Position numbers and translations under genes: made by a program
Shown here: piece by piece, positions 1 through 8,381 of the stretch
Position numbering within the stretch: position 1 is the stretch's first letter
Layout of the letters: the number at the start of each line of letters is the position of its first letter
Assembly: GCF_902859935.1 (NCBI RefSeq)
Contig: NZ_CADIKI010000038.1
Location: 1-36,030 of the forward strand
Direction of reading: 5' to 3'
DNA: 36,030 nt
DNA from: Paraburkholderia fynbosensis
GTDB taxonomy: Bacteria > Pseudomonadota > Gammaproteobacteria > Burkholderiales > Burkholderiaceae
The notes under the pieces: generated by a model
Seen by the model: the letters and a program-made list of their open reading frames with translations, nothing else
Databases searched by the model: none
Told to the model about the DNA's origin: nothing

Positions 1-56
1 ACTCCACGCCGATGATAGTGCGGATTGCCCGTGTGAAAGTAGGTAATCGTCAGGCT
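1..56 (+). rRNA. rrf: 5S rRNA, 3' part (window-edge partial)
   Basis: The first 56 bases match the 3' half of a betaproteobacterial 5S rRNA as I remember it: ACTCCACGCCGATGATAGTG, then a GGATTGCCCGTGTGAAAGTAGG segment, ending in TCAGGCT, which would pair with the AGCCTGA-like or TGCCTGA-like 5' end outside the window. A rho-independent terminator follows 15 bases later, as expected for the end of an rRNA operon. The gene therefore runs in from the left edge. Its exact 3' end, near base 56, is inferred from pairing with a 5' end that is not visible. Confidence 0.9.
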
Positions 57-70
57 CCCCAGCAGCAACA

Positions 71-106
71 GAAACCCCACCCCGAAAAAGGTGGGGTTTC
101 TGCGTT
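71..106 (+). terminator. rRNA operon terminator
   Basis: GAAACCCCACC (71-81) pairs perfectly with GGTGGGGTTTC (90-100) around an 8-base A-rich loop (CCGAAAAA). TGCGTTT follows. The position just after the 5S rRNA 3' end fits an rRNA operon terminator. Confidence 0.85.
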
Positions 107-141
107 TACGGCGCGGGACTGACCGCGGCGCAGGTCCCGAG

Positions 142-324
142 TCAAGGGCGCAGATGTCGCGCCGTAGCAGGCCACCCGAACGCGCTCCGCAACGCATGCC
201 GCATCAGCCACCTCGCGGCCACCCGTCTCATCCCGGCCGCGAACTGAACGCTGGCCGTTCGCGGCATGTACGCCGTCCTGAACCCGTAGTCAGAGAACTT
301 CAGCCGCTCCGGTGCCTTGCCCAT
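142..324 (-). CDS. possible small basic protein, unrecognised
   Basis: A minus-strand frame from ATG at 322-324 encodes about 60 residues, rich in Arg, Ala and Met (it begins MGKAPERLKFSDYGFRTAYM). I do not recognise the family. A G-rich stretch lies upstream but there is no well-spaced Shine-Dalgarno sequence. The region 101-445 holds no other candidate. It could be a small Burkholderia-specific gene or a chance frame in GC-rich DNA. Confidence 0.25.
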   Translation of the reverse strand: MGKAPERLKFSDYGFRTAYMPRTASVQFAAGMRRVAARWLMRHALRSAFGWPATARHLRP

Positions 325-445
325 CTGGACTTGCACCCCACCTGCTCATGAGCTAATCATCGAGCTACCCCAGTTTCCTACGCCGGTGGACTCCCAGAAA
401 TCTACCGACAAACCGTTCCTCGCAGTTCACCGCCTCCCAACTCGA

Positions 446-910
446 CTAAGCTCGCTTACGCACTGGCGTTTGATCAGACACACCAGCGACAAAGCGATCG
501 AGCCGTTCACTCGCCTCCGTGATGGCCCAAAGAGGCGCACTGTGCAGTTGTCGGTCATAATTCGTGGCGAGCAGCGCAAAAAGCGCGAACCCCGCGTCGT
601 CCAATCGCCACTCGCCGGTCTCCCGGCCAATATCGAGCACCGCCGACACAGCGCGGTCCGCCGCGCCGAGTGCCTCGTCGCTAATCGAGCCGAAGCCGGA
701 CTCCGTCAAAAAGCTGGTCAACAGCATGATCTGTGTGAGCGTCTGCGCATCGGTTTTGCTGCCGACGCCACGGCGCAATGCGTCGAGCGCGAGGTGTACC
801 CGCAATGCGAGATCGTCGGCGATCGACCGGGCGATCGGCAACAGCATGGCCTTGGCATGCCGGGCGCGCGTCGCACCAGCGTTGCGGGAAAAGGGAATAG
901 GTTGTGCCAT
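446..910 (-). CDS. conserved hypothetical helical protein
   Basis: A 154-residue protein starting at ATG 908-910 (MAQPIPFSRNAGATRARHAK). A longer reading from TTG at 943 adds 11 His/Arg-rich residues and is less likely. It is predicted mostly helical, with a basic N-terminus and no signal peptide or membrane segment. Burkholderia proteins of this appearance are often labelled Fis-family regulators in annotations, but I see no clear Fis-type helix-turn-helix, so I leave the function open. It stands alone between the rRNA operon end and the GntR gene, read on the minus strand. Confidence 0.7.
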   Translation of the reverse strand: MAQPIPFSRNAGATRARHAKAMLLPIARSIADDLALRVHLALDALRRGVGSKTDAQTLTQIMLLTSFLTESGFGSISDEALGAADRAVSAVLDIGRETGEWRLDDAGFALFALLATNYDRQLHSAPLWAITEASERLDRFVAGVSDQTPVRKRA

Positions 911-1252
911 GAAGGTCCGGTGTTTGTGCCTGTGCAGATGCAATAACGGCGCGGCCCGGAAAAGGTTGAGCCCTCGTTGTCGATCCCGCTGACTCCCGAC
1001 CGGAAACGCCGGTTGGCAGACGCTTTCGCACGAATTGCGCTCGCCTCGCCGGAGCCTCCATGTATCTTTTCAATTCATTCAGGTGATGCATTTCGGCCGA
1101 TCCCCTGGCGCCGCGTGCTTCACCACGAGACCTTCTGCTAGAAACGGTAATGGCAGAATGAGCGAAAAGTCGCTAACAGTGCCCAGTCCGCCTCTGCGCA
1201 AAGCCAAACGCGAGCTGTCCCAAAGTCCAGTACCTGTTGCCGACCAACCTCA
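911..1252. other. intergenic, no gene recognised
   Basis: Between the hypothetical protein gene and gntR I see no frame with believable codon use or an initiation site, and no strong hairpin followed by a T run. It presumably holds the promoter of the minus-strand gene at 446-910 and the transcript end of gntR. Confidence 0.5.
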
Positions 1253-2098
1253 TCACTTCTCCCCACCTCCATCCGACGGTGCCACACCGCGCGCCCGCAC
1301 CCGTCGACGAATCTCCGAATCCAGAATCAGACGTCCCCGCAGTTTTCCCTTCATCCGCTTCACGTAACGTGGCGCCTCGGTCATGTGGATCACCATCAAC
1401 TCACGCACCTTCTCGACGTCGCGCTCACGTGCCGCTTTCGTAATCGCTTTATGAATCTTGACGTTCGCCTGACCGAACCGTTCATGCTCGGCCTGCGGCG
1501 TGTCGTTACGAAATTCGATGAGCTGCCGGATCATTTCATTGATCAACTCGCAACTGAAACGCAGAAACGGGTTCGGGTTCGCGGCTGCCAGAATGTCATG
1601 AAAGTTCACGTCTTCCTGACGTTGCCGCACGATGTCCTGACCGCCACGCGAAGACGCGGGCCGATCGCAACACGCAATGCTAGCTTCGAGTGCGTCGAAG
1701 TCCTGCTCGGTCAGATGCGGAACGGCGCCCGCCGCGAGTTCCGGCTCCAGCAATTTGCGCACGGTGTAGATGTCGTCGATCGACACGTCCTTGAAGAACA
1801 GATAGTTCTGCAAAAGCTGCAGCGTGCGATCGAGCGGCACTTCCACCACCATGCCGCCGCCGCTCGGGCCGGTGGTCACCTTGATCAGACCTTGCACCTC
1901 GAGTGACTTCAACGCTTCGCGGATCGTACTCTTGCTTACCGAAAAGAGTTGCTGCAACTCCACCTCGCGCGGCAGGCGATCACCCGGCTTCAGGTCTTTC
2001 TCTGTGATGAGCCGCTTGATTTCTTCCGCGACCAGATCGCCGCGCTTCTGCTGTTTGATCTCTATCGCGGCGCCAGCCTTGGTTCGGTCCGTAGCCAT
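1253..2098 (-). CDS. GntR-family (FCD/FadR-type) transcriptional regulator
   Basis: 281 residues. The N-terminal winged helix (about 15-85) carries the GntR pattern: DLVAEEIKRLITEKDLKPGD, then RLPREVELQQLFSVSKSTIREALKSLE split over the recognition helix, then a GGG-containing wing. Residues about 105-260 look like an all-helical FCD effector domain (VRKLLEPELAAGA, the FHDILAAANPNPF segment, and a late KIHKAI helix), which in this family binds a small carboxylate, often with a metal. The gene is divergent from the ABC transporter operon starting at 2372. A perfect 20-bp palindrome lies in the gap, so local control of that operon is the natural inference. The ligand is unknown. Confidence 0.93.
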   Translation of the reverse strand: MATDRTKAGAAIEIKQQKRGDLVAEEIKRLITEKDLKPGDRLPREVELQQLFSVSKSTIREALKSLEVQGLIKVTTGPSGGGMVVEVPLDRTLQLLQNYLFFKDVSIDDIYTVRKLLEPELAAGAVPHLTEQDFDALEASIACCDRPASSRGGQDIVRQRQEDVNFHDILAAANPNPFLRFSCELINEMIRQLIEFRNDTPQAEHERFGQANVKIHKAITKAARERDVEKVRELMVIHMTEAPRYVKRMKGKLRGRLILDSEIRRRVRARGVAPSDGGGEK

Positions 2099-2198
2099 AT
2101 TCGATTCTCCCAGTTTTGTCCCGCACGATTCCCGCTCGATCCGCCGGCTACGTCACGGTCAGGAGCGACAGTGGGATACGGCCAGGAATATTGCCTTA

Positions 2199-2227
2199 TT
2201 GACACTCGAATTTATTGTACCTACGAT
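2199..2227 (+). promoter_or_regulatory. sigma70-type promoter of the ABC/hydrolase operon
   Basis: A perfect -35 box TTGACA (2199-2204) is separated by exactly 17 bases from TACGAT (2222-2227), which matches TATAAT at 4 of 6 positions. Transcription would start near 2234, about 140 bases before the binding-protein start codon and immediately before the palindrome at 2238-2257. Confidence 0.7.
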
Positions 2228-2237
2228 CAGGTCCAAC

Positions 2238-2257
2238 CTATTTATCATGATAAATAG
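2238..2257. promoter_or_regulatory. perfect 20-bp palindrome, candidate GntR operator
   Basis: CTATTTATCA is followed directly by its reverse complement TGATAAATAG, with no spacer. It is AT-rich in a GC-rich region and begins about 4 bases past the predicted start of transcription. A bound dimeric repressor would block the promoter at 2199-2227. The divergent GntR regulator is the obvious candidate ligand. This assignment is inference from position and symmetry. Confidence 0.65.
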
Positions 2258-2371
2258 AACAAAGCCCAAGAGGTGGAAAACTTCAAGCGGCCAGCAAGCC
2301 CAAGCAGTCGGTCGTATCGCTTGTGCAGTTTCGTAGCCAGTCAGTGCGTGTCTCTTTCAAGGAGCGTCATT

Positions 2372-3580
2372 TTGAATCGCCGAAATATGTTGAAGCTGGC
2401 CGCGTTGTCGGCCGTTCCGGGGACGTTCGGCTCGCTGGTCGCGCGTAGCGCGTTCGCGCAGGCCGGCGCCGTGCAGTTCGCGTGTCCGGTGCCGATGTCG
2501 GGACCGTTCGCCGCGAACGGAAAATATGCCGACCTCGGCATGAAGCTGGCCATCGAGCAATACGGCAAGGTTCTTGGTCAACCGCTCGCATATACGGTGC
2601 TCGACACGGAGGGCAAGCCCGCTACCGCGGTGCGCCGCGTGCAGGAAATCGCGCAGCAAAAGAACGCCCGCTTCTTTGCGGGCGGTATTTTGTCATCCGA
2701 AGCATTGGCGATGGGCAAGGAAGTGCAGAAGGCAGGCGGCATTTTCATCACGACCGCGGGCGCAGACGAAATCACCGGAAAGGACTGCAACGCCGCCACG
2801 TTCCGCTGGTCGGTGCCGACTTACGGCGCGATCGAGCAGACCGTGCGACCGCTGATCCAGACGTTACCGAAAGCAAAACGCTGGTACACCATCACGCCGC
2901 AATACGTCTTCGGCGACGGCTTGTTGGCTGCAGCCAAGGCGATCTTCAAGGAGAAGGGCATCGAGCATGTGGGCAACAGCTACCACTCGCTCAATGAGAA
3001 GGAATTCAGCGGCTATCTGACGAATGCCGTTGCCGCGAAGCCCGACGTCCTGCTGATTCTGAACTTCGGCTCGCAATCGTCCGATACGCTTCGCCAGGCC
3101 GTGAGCTTCGGCATGAAAAACAATTGCACGATCCTGATGGCATGGGCGTCCGGTCTCGAGCAATTCGAATCGCTCGGTGCGGACCTGTGCGATGGCGTCT
3201 ATTTTGGCGCACAGTATTGGCATGGCATCGATTCGCCGCTCAATCGCGATCTCGTCAAACGCGCCAACGCCGCATTCAAGTCGAACCCAAACTACAGCCT
3301 TGCCGGTTCGTATATCTGCACGAAGATCCTGCTCGACGGCATCATCAAGGCGGGGACTGTCGATCCGAAGAAAGTGGTTGCCGCACTCGAAGGCATGAAG
3401 TACGACGGTTTGACCGGTCCGGAAGAAGTTCGCGCGGGCGATCATCAGGTGCTGAAGAACTACTATCTGCTCAAGGGCAAGGCGAAGAGCAAGATGAAGA
3501 GCGCCGACGACTACGCGGACATCGTGAACTCCGGGCAGTCCTTCCTGCCGCTCGACAAGACCGGCTGCAAGATGTCGTGA
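2372..3580 (+). CDS. periplasmic substrate-binding protein of a branched-chain-type ABC importer
   Basis: 402 residues when started at TTG 2372, which has AAGGAG (2359-2364) 7 bases upstream; upstream in-frame starts have no such site. The N-terminus MNRRNMLKLAALSAV has a twin-arginine-like RRNMLK motif, then a hydrophobic stretch ending at AFAQ, so Tat or Sec export is expected. The mature part has the Peripla_BP_6 (LivJ/AmiC-like) fold signature: VPMSGPFAANGKYADLGMKL near the N-terminus, KPATAVRRVQEIAQQKNARF, and TYGAIEQTVRPL. It heads an operon with two permeases, two ATPases and two hydrolases, which suggests an amide, ureido or peptide-like ligand rather than plain leucine. The ligand is not shown by the sequence. 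Confidence 0.93.
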   Translation: MNRRNMLKLAALSAVPGTFGSLVARSAFAQAGAVQFACPVPMSGPFAANGKYADLGMKLAIEQYGKVLGQPLAYTVLDTEGKPATAVRRVQEIAQQKNARFFAGGILSSEALAMGKEVQKAGGIFITTAGADEITGKDCNAATFRWSVPTYGAIEQTVRPLIQTLPKAKRWYTITPQYVFGDGLLAAAKAIFKEKGIEHVGNSYHSLNEKEFSGYLTNAVAAKPDVLLILNFGSQSSDTLRQAVSFGMKNNCTILMAWASGLEQFESLGADLCDGVYFGAQYWHGIDSPLNRDLVKRANAAFKSNPNYSLAGSYICTKILLDGIIKAGTVDPKKVVAALEGMKYDGLTGPEEVRAGDHQVLKNYYLLKGKAKSKMKSADDYADIVNSGQSFLPLDKTGCKMS

Positions 3581-3671
3581 TGCCCTCGTGCCGCACGCAA
3601 GCGCGGCACGTTCATCGCAAGCGCGAGCCGGCATTGCGACACCTCTTCGCCACACCCATCAGGCGGACGCC

Positions 3672-4532
3672 ATGAACGTTTATCTTCTACAGATCGTCAA
3701 CGGCATCGGAGTGGGGATGCTGTATTTCCTGCTCGCAGTCGGTTTATCGATCGTATTCGGCCTGCTGCGTTTCGTGAATTTCGCGCACGGCGCGTTCTAT
3801 CTGCTCGGCGCCTACTTCTGCTATCAGGCGATGCAGTGGTCGATGAGCTTCTGGACGGCACTCGTCGTCGTGCCGATCGCGGTCGGCGCGCTTGCGTGGG
3901 TCGTCGAGAAACTGATTCTGCGGCACGTCTATGCGCAGCAGCACGAGTTTCATATTCTCGCGACCGTGGGCCTCGCACTCGTCGTACAGGAATGCGCGAT
4001 CCTGATCTGGGGCCCGCTCGGCGATAACGTCGCGGTGCCCGACATTCTGAACGGCGTGGTGATCTGGGGCAGCTTCGTCTACCCGAAGTACCGGCTGTTC
4101 GTGATTGGCTTCACTGCCGTGCTGGCCACGCTCTTGTGGTGGGTACTGGAAGGTACGCGACTAGGCAGCGCGGTGCGTGCGGGCAGCGAATCGACCGAGA
4201 TGGTGTCGCTGCTCGGCATCAACGTATTGCGCGTTTTCAGTCTCGTGTTCGCGCTCGGCGCGGCAACCGCGGCACTGGCGGGCGTGCTGGCCGCCCCGAT
4301 TCGCGGCGTGGATCCGTTTATGGGTATCGAAGCGCTCGGCGTTGCATTCGTCGTCGTCGTGGTCGGCGGCATGGGTAATTTTCTCGGTGCGCTCGTCGGC
4401 GGTCTGCTGGTGGGGATCGTGCAAAGCGTGATGAGCACCTTATGGCCCGAAGGTGCACGGCTGATGATCTACGTCGCGATGGCCGCGGTTCTGCTGCTGC
4501 GCCCGAACGGTTTGCTCGGGAGGGCGGCATGA
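3672..4532 (+). CDS. livH: ABC transporter inner-membrane permease, LivH type
   Basis: 286 residues starting MNVYLLQIVNGIGVGMLYFL. It is very hydrophobic with about eight membrane segments and has the family hallmark GLSIVFGLLRFVNFAHGAFY near residues 24-45. The later EALGVAFVVVVVGGMGNFLG stretch (the ATPase coupling region) is also typical. The start at 3672 was chosen over earlier in-frame starts because it matches the usual LivH N-terminus. The 3' end overlaps the next permease by ATGA. livH is a family name; leucine transport is not implied. Confidence 0.94.
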   Translation: MNVYLLQIVNGIGVGMLYFLLAVGLSIVFGLLRFVNFAHGAFYLLGAYFCYQAMQWSMSFWTALVVVPIAVGALAWVVEKLILRHVYAQQHEFHILATVGLALVVQECAILIWGPLGDNVAVPDILNGVVIWGSFVYPKYRLFVIGFTAVLATLLWWVLEGTRLGSAVRAGSESTEMVSLLGINVLRVFSLVFALGAATAALAGVLAAPIRGVDPFMGIEALGVAFVVVVVGGMGNFLGALVGGLLVGIVQSVMSTLWPEGARLMIYVAMAAVLLLRPNGLLGRAA

Positions 4533-5605
4533 CCGATACATCGAAGCCCGCCGCGCAAAGCATTCACTCTTCGTCGACGCCACAGGGCATGAAGCACACG
4601 CTGCATCGCTATCGTTTCCTTCTGCTTGCGCTGCTGGTCGTGTGCGTCTTGCCACTCACACTGCGCTCCGGCTCGCTCGCCACGGAAGTGCTGGTGTTCG
4701 CGCTCGCCGCACTCGGCTGCAATCTGCTGCTCGGTCACACAGGCTTGCTTTCGTTCGGGCAAGGCATCTTCTTCGGACTCGGCAGCTATTGCGCGGGACT
4801 GGTGCTCACCAAAACCGCATTGCCGGTGTCCGTCGCGCTGCTCGCGTCGGCTGTGATCGGCGCCGGGGCGGCGGCCATGGTCGGTTGGTTCTCGATTCGC
4901 CAGCGCGGTACGTACTTCGTGATGTTGACGCTCGCGTTCGGCCAGCTATTCTATTTTCTAGCCTATACCACGCCCGATCTGACGGGCGGCGACAATGGCC
5001 TGCTCGATATTCCGCGCCCTGCGCTGAGCCTGTTTGGCAAAGCGCTCGTCCCGTTGACGTCGCCGTGGCAATACTACAGCTTCGTTGCAGTGCTCTTTCT
5101 CGTGGTGTTCTGGCTGCTGATGCGCGTTTCGCATTCGGTATTCGGCCGCACATTGCTTGCGATTCGCGACAACGAGGCGCGCGCGGCAGCGGTGGGCTAC
5201 GACGTCAAGCGCTTCAAGCTGATGGCGTTCGTGATTTCAGGCGCAGTCACCGGACTCGCAGGGGCGCTTCATGCACTGATGACCGGCATCGCGCCGCTCT
5301 CGAACATCGACTATCACACGAGCGAGATGATCCTCGTGATGACGGTGATTGGCGGCACCGGCAATCTGTTCGCATCCGTCCTGGGCGCGGCGTTCTATGT
5401 GCTGTTCGCCGACTGGCTTTCGACGCTGTGGCCGCGCTGGCTGTTGCTGCTCGGCATCGTACTGATCGCGGTCAGCCTGTTCATGCAGCGCGGACTCTGG
5501 GGGCTGGGCGAGCGCATTTGGCACGCACTGCGCGGCAAGCCGTCCACCGGCGCGGACCATGATGCGGACAACACAGGCAACGGCGCGAACAAGGAGGCCG
5601 CATGA
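4529..5605 (+). CDS. livM: ABC transporter inner-membrane permease, LivM type
   Basis: 358 residues. ATG at 4529 overlaps the livH stop as ATGA, which argues for translational coupling. After about 30 polar residues, multiple membrane segments follow, with the LivM pattern LGHTGLLSFGQGIFFGLGSY, FGRTLLAIRDNEARAAAVGY and MTVIGGTGNLFASVLGAAFY. The C-terminus is polar (a tail rich in Asp, Gly and Asn). It partners LivH as the second half of the channel. The stop overlaps the first ATPase gene by ATGA. Confidence 0.94.
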   Translation: MTDTSKPAAQSIHSSSTPQGMKHTLHRYRFLLLALLVVCVLPLTLRSGSLATEVLVFALAALGCNLLLGHTGLLSFGQGIFFGLGSYCAGLVLTKTALPVSVALLASAVIGAGAAAMVGWFSIRQRGTYFVMLTLAFGQLFYFLAYTTPDLTGGDNGLLDIPRPALSLFGKALVPLTSPWQYYSFVAVLFLVVFWLLMRVSHSVFGRTLLAIRDNEARAAAVGYDVKRFKLMAFVISGAVTGLAGALHALMTGIAPLSNIDYHTSEMILVMTVIGGTGNLFASVLGAAFYVLFADWLSTLWPRWLLLLGIVLIAVSLFMQRGLWGLGERIWHALRGKPSTGADHDADNTGNGANKEAA

Positions 5606-6369
5606 GCGAAGCCATTCTGCGAGCGAACGGCATAGTAAAACGCTATGGCAAATTCACCGCGCTCTCCGGTGTGAATCTGAGCATCATGCCGCGCACCGTG
5701 CATTCTGTGATCGGTCCAAACGGCGCGGGCAAGACCACGCTCTTTCACGTATTGACCGGCACGCTTCCCATTACCGAAGGCAAGATCGTCTTTGACGGCC
5801 ACGACGTCACGCGTGAACCCGATCATAAGCGCGTGCGCCGCGGCGTCGCGCGATCGTTTCAGGTGACGAGCCTGTTTGCCAATCTGAGCGTACGCGAGAA
5901 CCTGCGCCTCGCCGCGCAAGGCGTCGATGCGGTGCGTGCGCTGAATGCGTGGACGCCGCCGCACGGTGCACTCGCGCATGCGGACACCGTCGACAGCGTG
6001 CTCGAACGGCTCGCGTTGCAGCGTTTGAGCGAAGTCCCGGCGGCCGCTTTGTCGCACGGTCAGCAGCGGCGGCTCGAAGTCGGCATGGCGCTCGCGGCGC
6101 GGCCCAAGGCGATCTTTCTGGACGAACCGACCTCGGGCATGGGCATCGACGACCTCGACGACATGAAGCAACTGATTCGCGGCCTGCGCGACGATTACAC
6201 CGTCGTACTGATCGAACACAACATGGGCATCGTGATGGACATCTCCGACACGATTACCGTGATGCAGCAAGGCCGCGTGCTGGTTGAAGGGCGGCCGGAC
6301 GACATTCGCGGCGACGAGCGCGTGCGTAGCGCGTATCTTGGCAATATGATCACCGGAGGCCGCGCATGA
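5602..6369 (+). CDS. livG: ABC transporter ATP-binding protein, LivG type
   Basis: 255 residues. Walker A is GPNGAGKTT near residue 40, the signature is LSHGQQRRLEVGMAL (H replaces the usual G in LSGGQ), and Walker B is AIFLDEPTSGMG, followed by the H-loop (LIEHNM). The LivG-specific RRGVARSFQVTSLFANLSV segment is present. The start overlaps the livM stop and the end overlaps livF, so translation of livHMGF is probably coupled. It energises the importer on the cytoplasmic side. Confidence 0.95.
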   Translation: MSEAILRANGIVKRYGKFTALSGVNLSIMPRTVHSVIGPNGAGKTTLFHVLTGTLPITEGKIVFDGHDVTREPDHKRVRRGVARSFQVTSLFANLSVRENLRLAAQGVDAVRALNAWTPPHGALAHADTVDSVLERLALQRLSEVPAAALSHGQQRRLEVGMALAARPKAIFLDEPTSGMGIDDLDDMKQLIRGLRDDYTVVLIEHNMGIVMDISDTITVMQQGRVLVEGRPDDIRGDERVRSAYLGNMITGGRA

Positions 6370-7067
6370 TTCTCGACGTGCAGCAGATTCACGGCTTCTA
6401 TGGCAAGAGCCACATTCTGCAAGGCGTGTCCTTGCAGATCGGCGACGGTGAAACGGTCACGCTGCTGGGTCGCAACGGCGCGGGCAAATCCACCACGCTC
6501 AAGGCGATTGCCGGCGTGGTCGTGCCACGACGCGGCGAGGTGACGTTCAACGGCGCCCGGGTCGGCGGGATGCCACCGCACAAGATCGCCTCGCGCGGCG
6601 TGTGCTTCGTGCCCGAGCATCGCGGCATTTTCCGTCTGCTCACGGTCGAAGAGAACTTGCGGCTCGGCGCACGCAAGGATTCGCCGTGGCAACTGGACGA
6701 CATCTATCGCATCTTTCCCCGCCTGAAGGAACGGCGCACGAACGGTGGCGCACAACTGTCCGGCGGTGAACAGCAGATGCTCGCGATTGGCCGCGCGCTG
6801 ATGAATCACCCGCGTCTGCTGATGCTCGACGAGCCGGTGGAGGGACTGGCGCCGGTGATCGTCGAGGAAATCGTCGCGCAGCTCAAGCTGATCCGCGAAG
6901 CGGGCGTGGCCATACTTCTGGTCGAGCAGAACCTCGAAGTCTGCACGCAACTCGCGGATCGCCACTACATCATCGAACAGGGCGTGATCGTCTATTCGGG
7001 CGATAACGCGTCATTCTCCGCAGACGAGTCGATCAAGGACCGTTATCTCGGCGTGGGCGTCGTTTGA
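6366..7067 (+). CDS. livF: ABC transporter ATP-binding protein, LivF type
   Basis: 233 residues. Walker A is GRNGAGKST, the signature LSGGEQQML is followed by AIGRALM, and Walker B is LLMLDEPVEGLAP, then LLVEQNLEV. The length and FVPEHRGIFRLLTVEENL are typical of LivF. The ATG overlaps the livG stop. The amidohydrolase gene begins 33 bases downstream, so the same transcript very likely continues into the two hydrolases. Confidence 0.95.
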   Translation: MILDVQQIHGFYGKSHILQGVSLQIGDGETVTLLGRNGAGKSTTLKAIAGVVVPRRGEVTFNGARVGGMPPHKIASRGVCFVPEHRGIFRLLTVEENLRLGARKDSPWQLDDIYRIFPRLKERRTNGGAQLSGGEQQMLAIGRALMNHPRLLMLDEPVEGLAPVIVEEIVAQLKLIREAGVAILLVEQNLEVCTQLADRHYIIEQGVIVYSGDNASFSADESIKDRYLGVGVV

Positions 7068-7100
7068 CGCTGGCGCTGTCTTCAATACGAGGAAGCATCG

Positions 7101-8381
7101 ATGCAAGTTCATGAATCAACAACCGTCGCGACGCCTGCCGATATGCGAGTCGATGGTGCGCGTCTGTGGGACAGTCTCATGCAACTCGCGCAAATCGGCG
7201 CCACCGAGAAAGGCGGCGTGTGCCGGCTCGCGTTGACGGAGCTGGATCGTCAGGGGCGCGAGCTTTTTATCGCGTGGGCCAAAGAGATCGGCTGCACCGT
7301 GCGGATCGATGCGATCGGCAATATCTTCGCGCGCCGCGCGGGTTTGCGCGACGACCTGCCGCCGGTGATGACCGGCAGCCACATCGACACGCAACCGACG
7401 GGCGGCAAATTCGACGGCAATTACGGCGTACTCGCGGGTCTCGAAGTGCTGCGCACGCTGGCCGAGGGCAACGTGCAGACGCTCGCGCCGCTGGAAGTCG
7501 CGGTGTGGACCAACGAGGAGGGCTCGCGCTTCGTGCCGGTGATGATGGGCTCGGGCGTATTTGCCGGCGCGTTCACGCTGGAACATGCGCTGGCGCAACG
7601 CGATCGCGAGGGCGTGTCGGTGCGCGACGCGCTGGCGGCGATCGGCTACGCCGGTGAGAACGAAAAACCTCATACCGTCGGCGCGTATTTCGAAGCGCAT
7701 ATCGAACAGGGGCCGGTGCTCGAAGCGCACGATAAAACCATCGGTGTCGTGCAAGGCGCGCTCGGTCAACGCTGGTACGATGTGACGGTGCAGGGCATGG
7801 AAGCGCACGCGGGGCCGACACCGATGGAGCTGCGCCGCGACGCGCTGCTCGTCGCGGCCGATCTGATTCACGTGGTCAACCGCATCGCGCTCGATCACGC
7901 GCCGCACGGCCGTGGCACGGTGGGCTGGCTCGACGTGCATCCGAACTCACGCAACGTCATTCCGGGCCGCGTGACGCTCACAGTCGATCTGCGTGCCGCC
8001 GACGACGCGACACTCACGGCGATGGACACCGCCTTGCGCGCCGCATGCTCGACGGCGGGCGAACAAGCGGGCATCGCTGTCGACGTCGAACAGGTCGTGC
8101 ATTTCCCGCCGCAGCCGTTCGCCGCGAATCTGGTTGCCGCGGTGAAGCAGGGCGCGGACGCGCTCGGCTTTTCGTCGATGGACGTGATCAGCGGCGCGGG
8201 CCATGATGCCGTCTATCTGGCGCGCGTCGCGCCTGCCGCGATGATTTTCGTGCCATGCAAGGACGGCATCAGTCACAACGAAATCGAAGACGCGCGCGCC
8301 GATCATCTCGAAGCCGGTTGCAACGTGCTGTTGCAGGCGATGCTGGATGCGGCGTGGAAGCTCGGGAGCGCAAACGCATGA
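7101..8381 (+). CDS. Zn-dependent M20-type hydrolase, N-carbamoyl-L-amino-acid hydrolase/allantoate amidohydrolase family
   Basis: 426 residues. The AllC/HyuC/AmaB family motifs are all present: TGSHIDTQPTGGKFDGNYG near 91-109 (His94 and Asp105 as metal ligands), AVWTNEEGSRF near 134-144 (a Glu pair), EAHIEQGPVLEA, GMEAHAGPTPMELRRDAL in the dimerisation lid, and a late ISHNEIED histidine. These enzymes cleave a ureido or amide group (N-carbamoyl amino acids, allantoate, ureidoglycine). The gene lies in an operon with a binding-protein importer and an M81 enzyme, and its stop overlaps the M81 start (ATGA-type). No hydantoinase or allantoinase gene is visible, so the exact substrate is unknown. 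Confidence 0.92.
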   Translation: MQVHESTTVATPADMRVDGARLWDSLMQLAQIGATEKGGVCRLALTELDRQGRELFIAWAKEIGCTVRIDAIGNIFARRAGLRDDLPPVMTGSHIDTQPTGGKFDGNYGVLAGLEVLRTLAEGNVQTLAPLEVAVWTNEEGSRFVPVMMGSGVFAGAFTLEHALAQRDREGVSVRDALAAIGYAGENEKPHTVGAYFEAHIEQGPVLEAHDKTIGVVQGALGQRWYDVTVQGMEAHAGPTPMELRRDALLVAADLIHVVNRIALDHAPHGRGTVGWLDVHPNSRNVIPGRVTLTVDLRAADDATLTAMDTALRAACSTAGEQAGIAVDVEQVVHFPPQPFAANLVAAVKQGADALGFSSMDVISGAGHDAVYLARVAPAAMIFVPCKDGISHNEIEDARADHLEAGCNVLLQAMLDAAWKLGSANA

